Below, piece after piece: positions 30,750-40,387 of a stretch of DNA of 64,000 nt. The notes beneath the pieces were generated by a model. It was not told the origin of the DNA. It saw only the letters and a program-made list of their open reading frames with translations, and ran no database searches. Where the stretch lies: positions 496,001 through 560,000 of the forward strand of contig JAGPYM010000015.1 in the NCBI GenBank assembly GCA_020736575.1. The letters run 5' to 3'. This DNA comes from Thelonectria olida (lineage: Eukaryota > Ascomycota > Sordariomycetes > Hypocreales > Nectriaceae). The translations under genes were made by a program, and so were the position numbers. Each line of letters begins with the position of its first letter. The stretch's first letter is position 1.

Positions 30750-32240
30750 TCACCATCCGTCGCTTTTATCCGATAAACCGACAACTCTAGCGACGGCCTC
30801 ATTGATACAAGGCTTCCACCGCGTGTCCAACAACTCCAGTATCGACATGAGTAACCGTGCTGCTCCATCCTCAAAATACCAACATTCCTCTACTTGCTTG
30901 AGGATGATGCAGTAATACGCCAGCAATATCAACGCACTTGGGTGATGCTGATAGAGCGCGTCCATGTACTCATCCTCAACATATACAGGCCACGTACTCA
31001 GAATATGCCATGTGTTCTTACCGGACTCCATCTTGATACCATCTACATGCGCAAAAGATCGTGCCAGAGTGACGGCCGAGTTTCGATACACTGCAATAGT
31101 GTCGTCGGTCCAGGAAGAGTCCGTGGGAATCATGGCGAGTAAGTGCTCTAGATAAGGCAGTCTGTCGAACCCAACGTCGAGGTGGGCTTCCAGTGCCGCT
31201 GCCAATTCGCCGACAGGTCCTGTTTCGATGTTTTCCCATACGTCGCAAAGCATGGAACAACCGGCACGGATGAAATGGAGCCACGGGGGGATATCCAGCT
31301 GCTTTGTCGCGGACAGGGCAGTGCCACAGTCAACGAGGAGCAACGAGTTGTCGTTATCAGTAGCTAGAGCATACACCACTAGCATATACGCAAACGCCAC
31401 GACTGCATCGCAGCTCTGTTCGCTCGGATGGTTGATTGCATTTCTGAAAAGAGGAAGAGCGTACTCCTGGTGAGCACATGCCTGCAGAGTGTACTCTTTT
31501 CGGCTCGCCGGGTCTCCGTGGGCCATGTGTAAAGCCGTGCAAGCAAGGATTCCGTGCAAGAGGAATGAATTGGTGCATGCGAGAGATGGTACTACTTCCA
31601 GCCAGATCTTCTCTGTTTGGGTATCAATTGCGAAGGTCTTGTGGGTAGAACAAAGATAGTGGTGGAGGATCGTGATCTCGCATGGACGAAGATGATGGTT
31701 TTCCTGGATTCTCTGTATGCGCAGTGTGTTTAGGTCGTTTAGATTGCCTGGAACGAGTTGCGAGGATAATTTTGTGTTCAATGTATTCCCTGAAAAGTAG
31801 CGCAACAAGTTGCCCCTGAAAAAGGTCTGTACGGACGTTAGGCCGTAGTCATCGTTCTCGATTGCTTTGCGACCATGTGCCAGAGACCAGTGAGCCAGCA
31901 TCCGCTTGGTTGAGACGCAGAGATGGCCACAACTAGGCGCATAGCATTTCCATCCCTGCTCAACAGCCAAGTATGGTACGGGGAAATCTTGAGCGCCCGG
32001 GGGTGTGACATGCTCGGGCCGTCTCAGGTCCAGCTTGGATGCATAGTCCATAAAGGGTCGTCGTTTACTGCGGTAGATGTGATGGATTTCCTTGAGGTGT
32101 CGGGCGATTGCGGCTGGCTGGATCGCGTAGCAACACGGAATGCAGATGAGTACATGGTGCAGGGGAGCAAAGTGGAATAGCTCATGGGGCTGAGGGGTGG
32201 CCTCGGCCATTTCGGCATCCGTATTGCCCGTCATAGTCAT
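30750..32240 (-). CDS. OrsD-type C2H2 zinc-finger protein with a regulator-like C-terminus
   Basis: A single exon of 496 residues. The N-terminus has two Cys/His clusters of the OrsD (DUF3505) type: CIPC..H..H within VLICIPCCYAIQPAAI and HLKEIHHI, then CYAPSC..H..H ending AHWSLAHGRKA. OrsD-type proteins occur in or near fungal secondary-metabolite clusters and are often TE-like or regulatory; their biochemistry is unclear. The C-terminal 250 residues instead resemble a fungal regulator body and end with PSALILLAYY and EECW. That motif is shared with the Zn2Cys6 protein at 9906-11221. No Zn2Cys6 cluster is present. The ATG at 32240 is followed by a second at residue 3. Confidence 0.8.
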   Translation of the reverse strand: MTMTGNTDAEMAEATPQPHELFHFAPLHHVLICIPCCYAIQPAAIARHLKEIHHIYRSKRRPFMDYASKLDLRRPEHVTPPGAQDFPVPYLAVEQGWKCYAPSCGHLCVSTKRMLAHWSLAHGRKAIENDDYGLTSVQTFFRGNLLRYFSGNTLNTKLSSQLVPGNLNDLNTLRIQRIQENHHLRPCEITILHHYLCSTHKTFAIDTQTEKIWLEVVPSLACTNSFLLHGILACTALHMAHGDPASRKEYTLQACAHQEYALPLFRNAINHPSEQSCDAVVAFAYMLVVYALATDNDNSLLLVDCGTALSATKQLDIPPWLHFIRAGCSMLCDVWENIETGPVGELAAALEAHLDVGFDRLPYLEHLLAMIPTDSSWTDDTIAVYRNSAVTLARSFAHVDGIKMESGKNTWHILSTWPVYVEDEYMDALYQHHPSALILLAYYCIILKQVEECWYFEDGAARLLMSILELLDTRWKPCINEAVARVVGLSDKSDGW

Positions 32241-32652
32241 AGAGAGAATCGTTTACTGTTGATAGTGGACAGTGAGAAAGTGTGTCATGAATCTTCCATG
32301 CTTCGTGATGGACCTGGGGAGCACCAAGTCCGCTGGCAGATGCGGAGATGGCGACCCCTGCAAAGGCCGATATGCCCATCAACGTAACGGCGCAGGAGGA
32401 ACTGAGGGACTAACCAGAACGGGACCGTCGATTTTATCAATCCCACCCTTCGCTCCTTGCATCGACCATACCGGAACGGGACCGCAGGTTTGATGCAAGT
32501 TCGACACCAACTCATGCAAACCTCAACGCAAGCCAGTAATGCCCGTTCGACAACACGCGTCGAGAGCTTAACTCCTTGATTTAAAATCCGGTAGTAACTT
32601 CAGAAATGCCGTTTGTGCGCGTCATCGAAACTGTCTAGGCATAGTAGATGGC

Positions 32653-32660
32653 TATATAAT
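32653..32660 (+). promoter_or_regulatory. TATA box of the second SDR gene
   Basis: TATATAAT, 142 bp before the ATG at 32802. A pyrimidine-rich leader follows. Confidence 0.45.
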
Positions 32661-32801
32661 TATTGTCTCGCCTCTTCACAGTTGGTCATTGTTCAGCTCC
32701 TCCCACCACCAAACACCCTCTCATTAATACATGCAATTCCCATTCAGCCATACAATCATCACCTATCCATACGATTCTTATCAATCCATACCACCCTCAT
32801 C

Positions 32802-33788
32802 ATGACATCAAATTTCCAAAAGACAGTCCTTGTCACGGGCGGCACGTCTGGCTTAGGCTATCACTGCGCGCTAGCTATTGCTCGCCAGCACCCAGAGTAC
32901 CAGGTTGTCATCGCCTCGCGATCCGACCCAAACGACAGTGCAGGCGCCATCAATTCCACCCTGCATCAAAATAACGTCAGATTCCTAAGCCTTGACCTCT
33001 CAAAACTTGCCAAAGTCCGCTCCTTTGTCTCGGAGTGGGAGGCATGCAACTTCCCACCCGTCCACGCCTTCGTCTTCAACGCCGCACTCCAATTTCCTGG
33101 TGACGTCGACTATACAGACGACGGATTCGAAAAGACGTTTGGCATCAGCCACGTTGGGCATGCGCTACTATTTGGCCTATTGCGCCCACATCTGGCCAAA
33201 ACCGCGAGGATTGTCATCGTCTCCAGCGGCACTCACGACCCGGAACAAAGGTCTGGCATGCCAGATGCAGTCTACAACTCTGCTGAAGAACTGGCGCATC
33301 CTACAGCTGAGACATCTAAGAACAAGGGACGTCAAAGATATACCAGCACCAAGCTCGCCAACGTGCTCTACACCTACGCCCTCCACCAGCGCTTCGTCGC
33401 TATCAACCAGAAGAACAAGGAGATTCACTGGACTGCGACGGCTTTTGACCCTGGCCTGATGCCTGGAACCGGACTCGCAAGAGACGCAAGCGGATTGGAA
33501 AAGTTTCTTTGGTTGAGTGTACTGCCAAAGTTGTTGCCGCTCCTGAGACTGCTGCTTTCGCCCAACATCCACAGCCCAGAAGAGTCGGGTGAGGCGCTGG
33601 CGCGTTTGGCTGTTGGCGCGGATGTCGAGGGCAAGAGTGGCGTGTATTACGAGGGCCTGAAGGAAATCAAGTCCAGCAAAGCAAGCTATGTGAGGGAGAA
33701 ACAGGAAGACTTGTGGCAGTGGACAACTGGTGCGTTGGCAACTTCGGAGGCAGAAAAGACCTTGCTTAGTCTGCGGGAACTGCTTTAG
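32802..33788 (+). CDS. Short-chain dehydrogenase/reductase (protochlorophyllide-reductase-like branch)
   Basis: A single exon of 328 residues. The cofactor motif TGGTSGLG lies at about residues 13-20, an ASRSD loop follows the second strand, an NAAL-type motif is near residue 95, Ser is in IVIVSSGTHDP, and the catalytic pair is in RYTSTKLAN. This length and the DPGLMPGTGLAR segment fit the retinol dehydrogenase / WW-domain oxidoreductase / protochlorophyllide-reductase-like SDRs of fungi. The substrate is unknown. The frame is open upstream to 32613, but the ATG at 32802 starts the protein right before the Rossmann fold and lies after a TATA box. It is divergent from the OrsD-type gene. Confidence 0.9.
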   Translation: MTSNFQKTVLVTGGTSGLGYHCALAIARQHPEYQVVIASRSDPNDSAGAINSTLHQNNVRFLSLDLSKLAKVRSFVSEWEACNFPPVHAFVFNAALQFPGDVDYTDDGFEKTFGISHVGHALLFGLLRPHLAKTARIVIVSSGTHDPEQRSGMPDAVYNSAEELAHPTAETSKNKGRQRYTSTKLANVLYTYALHQRFVAINQKNKEIHWTATAFDPGLMPGTGLARDASGLEKFLWLSVLPKLLPLLRLLLSPNIHSPEESGEALARLAVGADVEGKSGVYYEGLKEIKSSKASYVREKQEDLWQWTTGALATSEAEKTLLSLRELL

Positions 33789-34680
33789 GGCTCGATGTAT
33801 TAATTATTTCTTATTTGTCGGAATGTAATTAGTTGTTCGATAGAAGTTTCTTTTGTACATACATAATGCGCACAGTTTGACTCTGAAGGACTACTACTGC
33901 ACGATTTATTCTTGTGTTTGGCGATGAAACTCTTCGGCCGGGGCAGATCGGCAACCAAATAGATCACCTTCACAACCTGTCAGAGTAGAAGTACTTCGGT
34001 CTCTAATGCCATAGCATCGTCACGCACTGTGGCTTTCATACTACGCAAGGATAAAACTTGTCATCGGACGAGGTTAACGTAAAAGGAATACGCAATTAAG
34101 CGATTAAACAACGTAATCATTTCCTTGATTGTATCGTGGCGACATTGACAGCACCACGCCATCCCAGTAACAATGAGTGCGGAGTTTGGTGGATTTCGGA
34201 CTCCCATAACTATCTACCCTACTTAAAGCGTTGAATAGCATTCATTAGAATTGGAGGAGGTTCAACTTGAAAGATCTTTAGATAGTATTTACACATTAAT
34301 GCCGTGCATATAGTCAACGGCGTGGTTTATCTACGAAATCTCGAATAGTAAGCAATGGAGTGATTGGATTGAGCAAAGAGGATGAACTCCGCACCGTATA
34401 CTCGATTCAAGTTGCAACTCCGCAAGTCTCGAGGCCTACTCTGTACGTATTCCATGCTCTTGTACCCGCAGACCTCTAGGTCTATCACTCCGCAGGTCTA
34501 CAAGTCCGCATGGCCAAGCCGCAAGTGACATGGGCAAGCTTGGTATATTATGCTTAGCGGCCTCTATAACTCGCGGTTTTTGAGAAGTCAATGCTCATAT
34601 CTGTTTGAAGCCTAACTTCTACTCTGGAACATTTATAGAACTATACCTTATTCTTTGCAGTTATCGACCATCACCCAACA
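33789..34680. other. Intergenic; carries a CTCCGCA motif cluster
   Basis: About 890 bp before the glutathione transferase gene. The first half is AT-rich with no gene. The second half holds the motif cluster listed separately and a TATA-like CTATAAC near 34565. Confidence 0.5.
34178..34510 (+). promoter_or_regulatory. Cluster of TCCGCA motifs upstream of a glutathione transferase
   Basis: CTCCGCA at 34387-34393, 34418-34424 and 34488-34494, GTCCGCA at 34504-34510, and the inverted form TGCGGAG at 34178-34184. They lie 170-500 bp before the ATG. Repeated CGGAG-type half sites fit a zinc-cluster regulator, but this is inference. Confidence 0.45.
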
Positions 34681-35513
34681 ATGTCAGCTTCTCCAAATAT
34701 CATCTTCTATACCGACCGGCAATGCCCTTGTATGTACAAGCATGCATCAGTATGTTTAGAAATACTAATGAGCCGATAATATCAGTTGCCCATCGTGTCT
34801 ACATCGCCCTTGCAGAGCTTGAACTTCCATTCAAAGAACAGTTCGTGGACATCAACGTTCCACGTACGGAAGAATACCTCAAGGTCAACCCAAAAGGCAA
34901 GATACCGTCCTTGAGCTACAACGGAGAAATCTTAGTCGAATCCGGCATCATTGCAAAATTTCTCGCCGATGCACACCCGTCTCATCTTATCCCGCCATCC
35001 GATTCTGAAGCGGGTGCTTTACGCCGTGCTCGGGTCGACTTCTTTGTCACGACGTATGAAACAAATGTTCTGTCGCTCGTTCATAAACTCATGTTCACAC
35101 CTTCGACTCAAGAAGCGCAAGGCATTGTTAGTAGTATGGTCGAGAATATTGTTCAAGAAATCGAGCCTCTTCTTGTCAATGCCAAACCGTACTTCGACGG
35201 CAGTGACAAAGTCACACTGGCTGAGGTATGCATTTCTTGTTTCTGTTACCTCGTTGAACATGGCGTGGCTGCCCGCGTTGGGACCGTTTTCTGACTCTGC
35301 TAGGTATTGACGGCATCGTTCGTCTTGCGATTCATATCCTTGGTGCGTCATGGAATTTTGCCCCCGTCAACCTCGAATGAACTTGCTACGCGAGCTCCGC
35401 ACTTTACCAGGTGGGCTCAAATGATTGAAGAGACGCCGAATATTGCTGGGATTTATGAAGAGATGGTGTGGGTGAATAAGTTCAATGAGAAGATTGCGAA
35501 TGCTAGGGCCTGA
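34681..35513 (+). CDS. Glutathione transferase, omega-like, three exons
   Basis: Exons 34681-34729, 34786-35225 and 35304-35513 encode 232 residues; the introns are 56 and 78 bp. The first splice rebuilds CPFAHRVYIALAEL, an N-terminal thioredoxin-fold active site with Cys in the CPF context, as in omega-class and fungal Gto enzymes. PKGKIPSLSYNGEILVESGIIAKFLAD is the glutathione-binding segment (cis-Pro, ES). The C-terminal helical domain follows. Such enzymes perform thiol transfer or reductive deglutathionylation, often in stress or detoxification. The ATG at 34681 is favoured because it begins the beta strand before the active site. Confidence 0.88.
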
Positions 35514-35698
35514 AGACGCTTGGATTTGATGTTTATTGCAGCATTAATTGTATCACAATAACACGTCACATTCGCTACCGCCATTACGAGTGACAATCAA
35601 ATTGTCCAATATGCATTTTGAGATACGGTGCAGACGATAGACAAAGTGTTCAAGGATAGTATCGTCTGCAAACTTGTTTCCGACCCTTCGTGCTCTTC

Positions 35699-35935
35699 CT
35701 AACTCGAAGTTCCGTTGACGGGATGCTCAAGCAAGACGCCCATCTCCTGCAGCTTTTGGATCAAGTTTTCTGGGAAGCAGAGGAGTGCCGTAACTGTGAC
35801 CATCTGGTCGCCCTCCTCCCAAAAGTAGTATTCTGCGCCATAAATCTCCGTGAGAGCCTCTTTTAGGCGTCCCTTGTCAACTATGAGTTTTTCCGAGATG
35901 AGGTAGACGACCCGGATGTCATTGTTTCGTGCCAT
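35699..35935 (-). CDS. Small hypothetical protein (78 aa)
   Basis: A 78-codon frame starting MARNNDIRVVYLISEKLIV. The protein alternates charged and hydrophobic residues like a small alpha/beta fold, with a YFWEEGDQMVTVTALL strand pair. No family is recognised. It is convergent with the glutathione transferase gene. A frame this short could arise by chance, so confidence is modest. Confidence 0.35.
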   Translation of the reverse strand: MARNNDIRVVYLISEKLIVDKGRLKEALTEIYGAEYYFWEEGDQMVTVTALLCFPENLIQKLQEMGVLLEHPVNGTSS

Positions 35936-36473
35936 TATTTGCAATAGGAAATGTAGTTGTCAGTTCGGTTAGGCTGGGAGCGTTTGTATGGTTGTCAAGT
36001 CGTTGAGGAATGGGAGTGAGGATTAAGAGCGCCACTTGTAGACAACTTATATCTAGAACCATAGCTTCATCACGGACTCAGATACGCTGAATCAGACGTG
36101 GTTTCTAGCTTTTGATGAGCCGGGCAATACAATCACTAACTGTTTGCCTCGATCAATCAGGGGACCGCCGGCCTGTGTTGTGATGGACGCGTTATATGAT
36201 TAGCACCTTGTAGCTGATAAACACACTCATAGTAATCCCCTCAGAAGTCACAGGTCGATGGTTGGTTGTGACAAGAGTAACTAAGCGAGATTATTAAAGA
36301 ATGCAGAGTGACTATCTACTAACTTTGATCATGGTCTTGGTAGCTATTCCTGTGAGACGGGTCTCGGCTTCACAACTTCGGTAATGGACTTCTATTACAG
36401 AGCTTCCACCATTAATCAGGCCATTTGTCACGTTTTTCTTGCCAGACGGTACGAATTCCAGTTCAATCTGATC
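35936..36473. other. Intergenic, no gene recognised
   Basis: About 540 bp, AT-rich. Likely promoter of the small protein and 3' flank of the next gene. Confidence 0.35.
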
Positions 36474-37130
36474 TTAATACATCCAAACCGCCAAAACTCC
36501 AGCACACCCAACCGCTCGCATCGGCCGCCTCATCAAGCTAGACCCTATCGAAGCCGCTTCGGTTTCAGATACCATCGGTGGCAAAGAGATGGGTGTCATG
36601 CCGTATATAGTGGTAGAATATGGTTCCCCAGCCTCAGGTGTGACGGATGGAGTCTCGTAAATCAAAGAAGAGCTTGCCAGAGTCACTGTCGGGATTTCCG
36701 CAGTCTTGTTGCGTTGACTTTGTGATTCGAGGATGCTGGAGGAGACCGGATCGATGGTGTAGCTGTACTCTTCGTAGGTTGAGGTATAGAAATCGTCGGG
36801 GCCATAGTATACTTCGCCCATGGCGTTTTTGCAGTCAGCGCAACTACATCACCATGTCAATAACTGGGCACATTCCTGGATTAACACGATGTCATGTATA
36901 AGCGGGACGGCCTACGCTTGGTATGTTTCCATCTATCCTGACTCGCAAAGACACTCCCAATACGCCAACCCAGAGTTTTCCTTGCACACACGGTTGAGGC
37001 TATCATAGGCCTGGCAGATCGACCCTTTCCCTTTACAGTACTCTTCGCCCTCTTCGCTTACATACTCTGCAAAGGACAGCTGAAGAAAGATGAAGAGGAA
37101 CGCAAAAAGCAGGCGTAGATGTCGTTGCAT
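36474..37130 (-). CDS. Putative small secreted, GPI-anchor-like protein (intron not resolved)
   Basis: The 5' exon starts at the ATG at 37130 with a strong signal peptide (MQRHLRLLFAFLFIFLQLSFA), followed by Cys-containing sequence (EYCKGKGSICQAYD, RVCKENSGLAYWECLCE). The 3' exon (from about 36840 down to 36474) reads CADCKNAMGEVYYGPDD, then a Ser/Thr-rich tail ending in a hydrophobic stretch (GCAGVLAVWMY) that could be a GPI signal. One or two introns lie in about 36840-36945; no textbook donor joins the two frames, the best by eye being a weak GTCAGG. This build is common among fungal cell-surface or effector-like proteins. The exact protein is uncertain. Confidence 0.5.
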
Positions 37131-37345
37131 TTTGAAGGACAGAATGAAGACGAGCTCGACGGGCTCTTTCTCTGCTCTCTCCCAGGAGATCCCCGAAGAG
37201 GGGGCCACGAGAAGTTTTGGGTAAATGCAGGAAATGGTGCCACTTCAATCACCCAAAGCTGGATCAGATGCGTCGTTGGTCTTTGGTTCGCAAGCCACAC
37301 GTTCTTGACGAGTTGAGGCTCTCTTAGCCCATCTCCATCATTATC

Positions 37346-39840
37346 ATGGTTGAATTGACGATAGGTTACGTTGCCGGTATTATTGCAGTTGGTGTAGTCC
37401 TTGGTAAGTCAGTAAATAGCCCTTTATCGCCTAAATCTGACCATGTCTAGCCCAGCTATGATTTCCGACAGCCATTACCTTCTTTCTTGCTGGGCAGCTG
37501 AGTGATCGCGCAACAGCAACAACATGGTAAATCGCCCCGGCCACATTCTTTTGCTCCAAGCTGACACTTACCTATGCAGGACAGTGGCTAGTAGGGCATT
37601 GCAAAACTCCTATTGGCCTCTTATTCTCTAGGCCGACTCCTCTCAGAACACTGGAGTGAGGACGTCGGTGATATTAATCACAATCGCCATACCCTGTCTC
37701 GCGGTGTTAGTATCGATTGCTGGGATCGTCACCCCAATGGGACTATACGAACAAGACAAGCTTAGCAGTGATTGGGAATTGGGATGGTTTCAATATGTCG
37801 CAGATGCCGGCGCCTTTTCCCGTGGAACTTCCCCCGCGACCATCGCCCCTTCACCCGAGAATGCTCCTATGGGGGGTACAGGGCTCCATGTCCTTACACT
37901 TCAGATACAATGGTCTACAAGTTCAACGGCTCTGTTGGAGAGGATTCTTATCCCACGGGCCTCAACGCGACGGTTCCCGATATTCCATGAGATCTACATG
38001 AGCGGCACCAAAAACCGCAAGACGACAGTGCCGGGCTTCTTCGATATTAAGTGGAGAAAATTGACAACCAAATTTGATCTGCCTTACAGCGGTGGGGAAG
38101 CAATTGCTGCTTGGGTGTATCGGTATCTCGAATCCTTCCTGCTCAGTGACGAGATCCGGGCTGTCGAGGGCCTAGTCGTCGATGCAAAGGACGGCGGCGT
38201 AGGTCTCAGAAACCACACTTTGCCCACCGAGCAGACACAAGGTGCCACTTGGTCTGAGGATCTACTCTTTCTGGAGCCAGAAGTCGAATGCGTCGCCATG
38301 AACCTGAGAATTGATTTCGAGGTCACCATGGATTCCCAAGGTGTTGCATCAAGCTTTGGCATCTCCCAAATGAATCTCACAGACCATGGCGGTTTCCTAA
38401 ACTTATCCAACGAGTCCCCATTAAGATATCAGCAAGAAAATGTCAATCAACCAAACAAACCGGAGCTTAAAACTAGGATATACCAAGCGGCTTGGTTTAT
38501 AAACTTCTTAACCATGCTGGTGATGAACATTATGGACGTAAGAAACGACACGCTAGGAACGAAACGTCTGGAAAGAAGAGATTCGGTGCTGGGCCAACAG
38601 TTTCAGATTCCCATACCGACTTTGGTGCCAGAAATGGTACAAGGAGTCCAATTTTGCTACGAATCCGGGGCGCCTATTGGTCTCAGTGCCGCCACGTTTG
38701 ATGATCCAGGCTACCCAAATCCCCTCGAAATCACATATAAGGACCTTAACGGACCATGTGAGTGCTCTCGGGAGAATTATGTGGAATAGTGAAGCTAACT
38801 CGAGTAGTTATCGTTTGCTAAGGCTGGCAGTACACCGACAATGGAACTTACGGCTGGAAAGACATGTCAACGAGGCCAAACAACACCTACGTTTCGTGTC
38901 TCCTTGTTCAAGGGGCCCCTCAGAGAATAGACAAGGGCGTTGTAACCATCTTCGAACACGAGAGCAGGTGGTCGTCACCACTATACACATGTGCATCAGC
39001 CGCCAAAGCCACTAAGACGGTCACGTTCTTTCACAACGGCACCAACGAGAACCTAGAGAACCTTGCTATTCGCGAAATCAGAGAGAAACGTATGAGAACG
39101 AAGCGGATATGCCTCTCTGGGGGTTCGAAAACTGGTTCATGTCACTCGATGACTTCCAACCCATCTGGGGCCTAGTAGATGCATCACTAAAAAGCTTCGA
39201 TAATGTCACGACTCTTCAGGCCCCCGAGTTTTACTTCTTGCGTGGGAGGGGGGGGGGGGGGGTTGCGCCTCTCGCAGCCTTCCGGACCCTGGAGTTTAGC
39301 TCTGGGTTGAGTTATGGTGGAACTGACTTTTCTGGCCGAGGAAGAATGAGTCTCTGGCTGAAGTGGAAGTTGCTGTCACGGTCGCCTGACACCATGTCTG
39401 GGCTGATCAAGCTTCTCTGGACAGACGTGATGGCGTCGGCCATTGTCGGATCCAAGGGCGCCCTTGGGTCTCGTAACATGGAGCCCAGTGAAGCTCCTGA
39501 TATCCAGATGCAAGTGACTGTCCACAAGATTAAGTACCACTGGGCATTTGGGGTTCCGGCTTTCCTGGTCCTTCTACGCATCTGTCTTGTCTTCATCATT
39601 GTTGTTGGGTCTGGCATTCTGGGTCGGTCTACGCTGGAGACGATTCGTCGGCGGCTTAATCAGGTCTCGTTGGGACGAGTCATCACGACCATCTATTTCC
39701 CCGAACAAAGTAATTTTGCCATGCCTTCAGCAGTTTGGGGCAGTTCCAACGGCGGAAAACAGATCGACATGTCTGGGCCGGTGGATATGGTGCGTGACAG
39801 TCATGTTGGTCGGTCAACCGAGCTGAAGTCGACGAGCTGA
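37346..39840 (+). pseudogene. Degenerate large fungal membrane protein gene of unknown function
   Basis: Exons 37346-37403, 37472-37526 and from 37580 are joined by normal introns (68 and 53 bp); another intron is at 38758-38822. The frame is broken by TAG at 37629-37631 (after SYWPLIL). Near 37840-37990 the family sequence shifts to another frame (FTRECSYGGY to SYPTGLNATVPD) and returns. A further shift lies near 39090 (before YENEADMPLWG). Conserved pieces include EGLVVDAKDGGVGLRNHT, WSEDLLFLEPEVECV, LYTCASAAKATKTVTF, LWTDVMASAIVGSKG and a C-terminal hydrophobic helix (FLVLLRICLVFIIVVG). The family is a recurrent, uncharacterised fungal membrane protein. A run of 15 G lies at 39248-39262. 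Confidence 0.7.
39248..39262 (+). repeat. Homopolymer run of 15 G
   Basis: Fifteen consecutive G inside the degenerate membrane protein gene, where they encode part of a Gly run. Runs this long slip easily in replication and are also a common place for sequencing errors. Confidence 0.9.
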
Positions 39841-40194
39841 CAGCCGAATTTTATGTGCAACGAATGTTATTAAGAAATAAGTTAAGAAGACTGAAACCAG
39901 GATACACTGAAGTCCTTCACCACTGCTCTCACTTCTGCTCCCACTAATTATCTGGCATCTATCTAATAATGCAACACTGACAACCAAGGTTGGTAGAGTT
40001 CACGATATGGCGGCCTCGGTCTCGCCTATGCTGGGGCTCTCTGGTACCGGACACCAGCGCTGTCGTGATGACTTCATCCTCTCTGTATGACGACGGCCGG
40101 TGTAATGGCGATCATAAGCTTCCCGATTGTTCCGAGCATGATGAGGGGGACAATCCGCTTTTGCGAAGGGCGCCATGTCATGTCGTGTCATGTC
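39841..40194. other. Intergenic, left flank of the transposon
   Basis: About 350 bp between the degenerate gene and the MULE. It ends in a short tandem string of TGTCATGTC-like units (about 40174-40194), the last of which is the target-site duplication. Confidence 0.5.
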
Positions 40195-40300
40195 GGGCGC
40201 CAATAGGTGCGCACCCGGGTGCGCACGTAAGTGTCACGTGTTGCGCACCCGGTGCGTCTGTAAGGAAGTTATGTAAGCCCAACATCCTTGTATGCCAGCC
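40195..40300 (+). repeat. Left terminal inverted repeat of the MULE
   Basis: 106 bp, identical to the reverse complement of 43040-43145 by direct reading. It contains GGTGCGCACCCGGGTGCGCAC, itself an inner palindrome, and CACGTG. These could be transposase or host factor sites. Confidence 0.93.
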
Positions 40301-40387
40301 AGGCGCATCGCTTGTAGCTACCCCTTTTCCGTTGATGAAGAGCCTCACTTCGCCGCGCAACGATCTTCTCAAATTGTCTCTCCCAGA

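Noticed and set aside
27368..33788. Possible secondary-metabolite cluster (acyltransferase, hydrolase, OrsD-type protein, SDR)
   Set aside because: No core synthase is present, promoters are separate, and the enzymes do not form an obvious route. Kept only as an observation about the OrsD-type protein.
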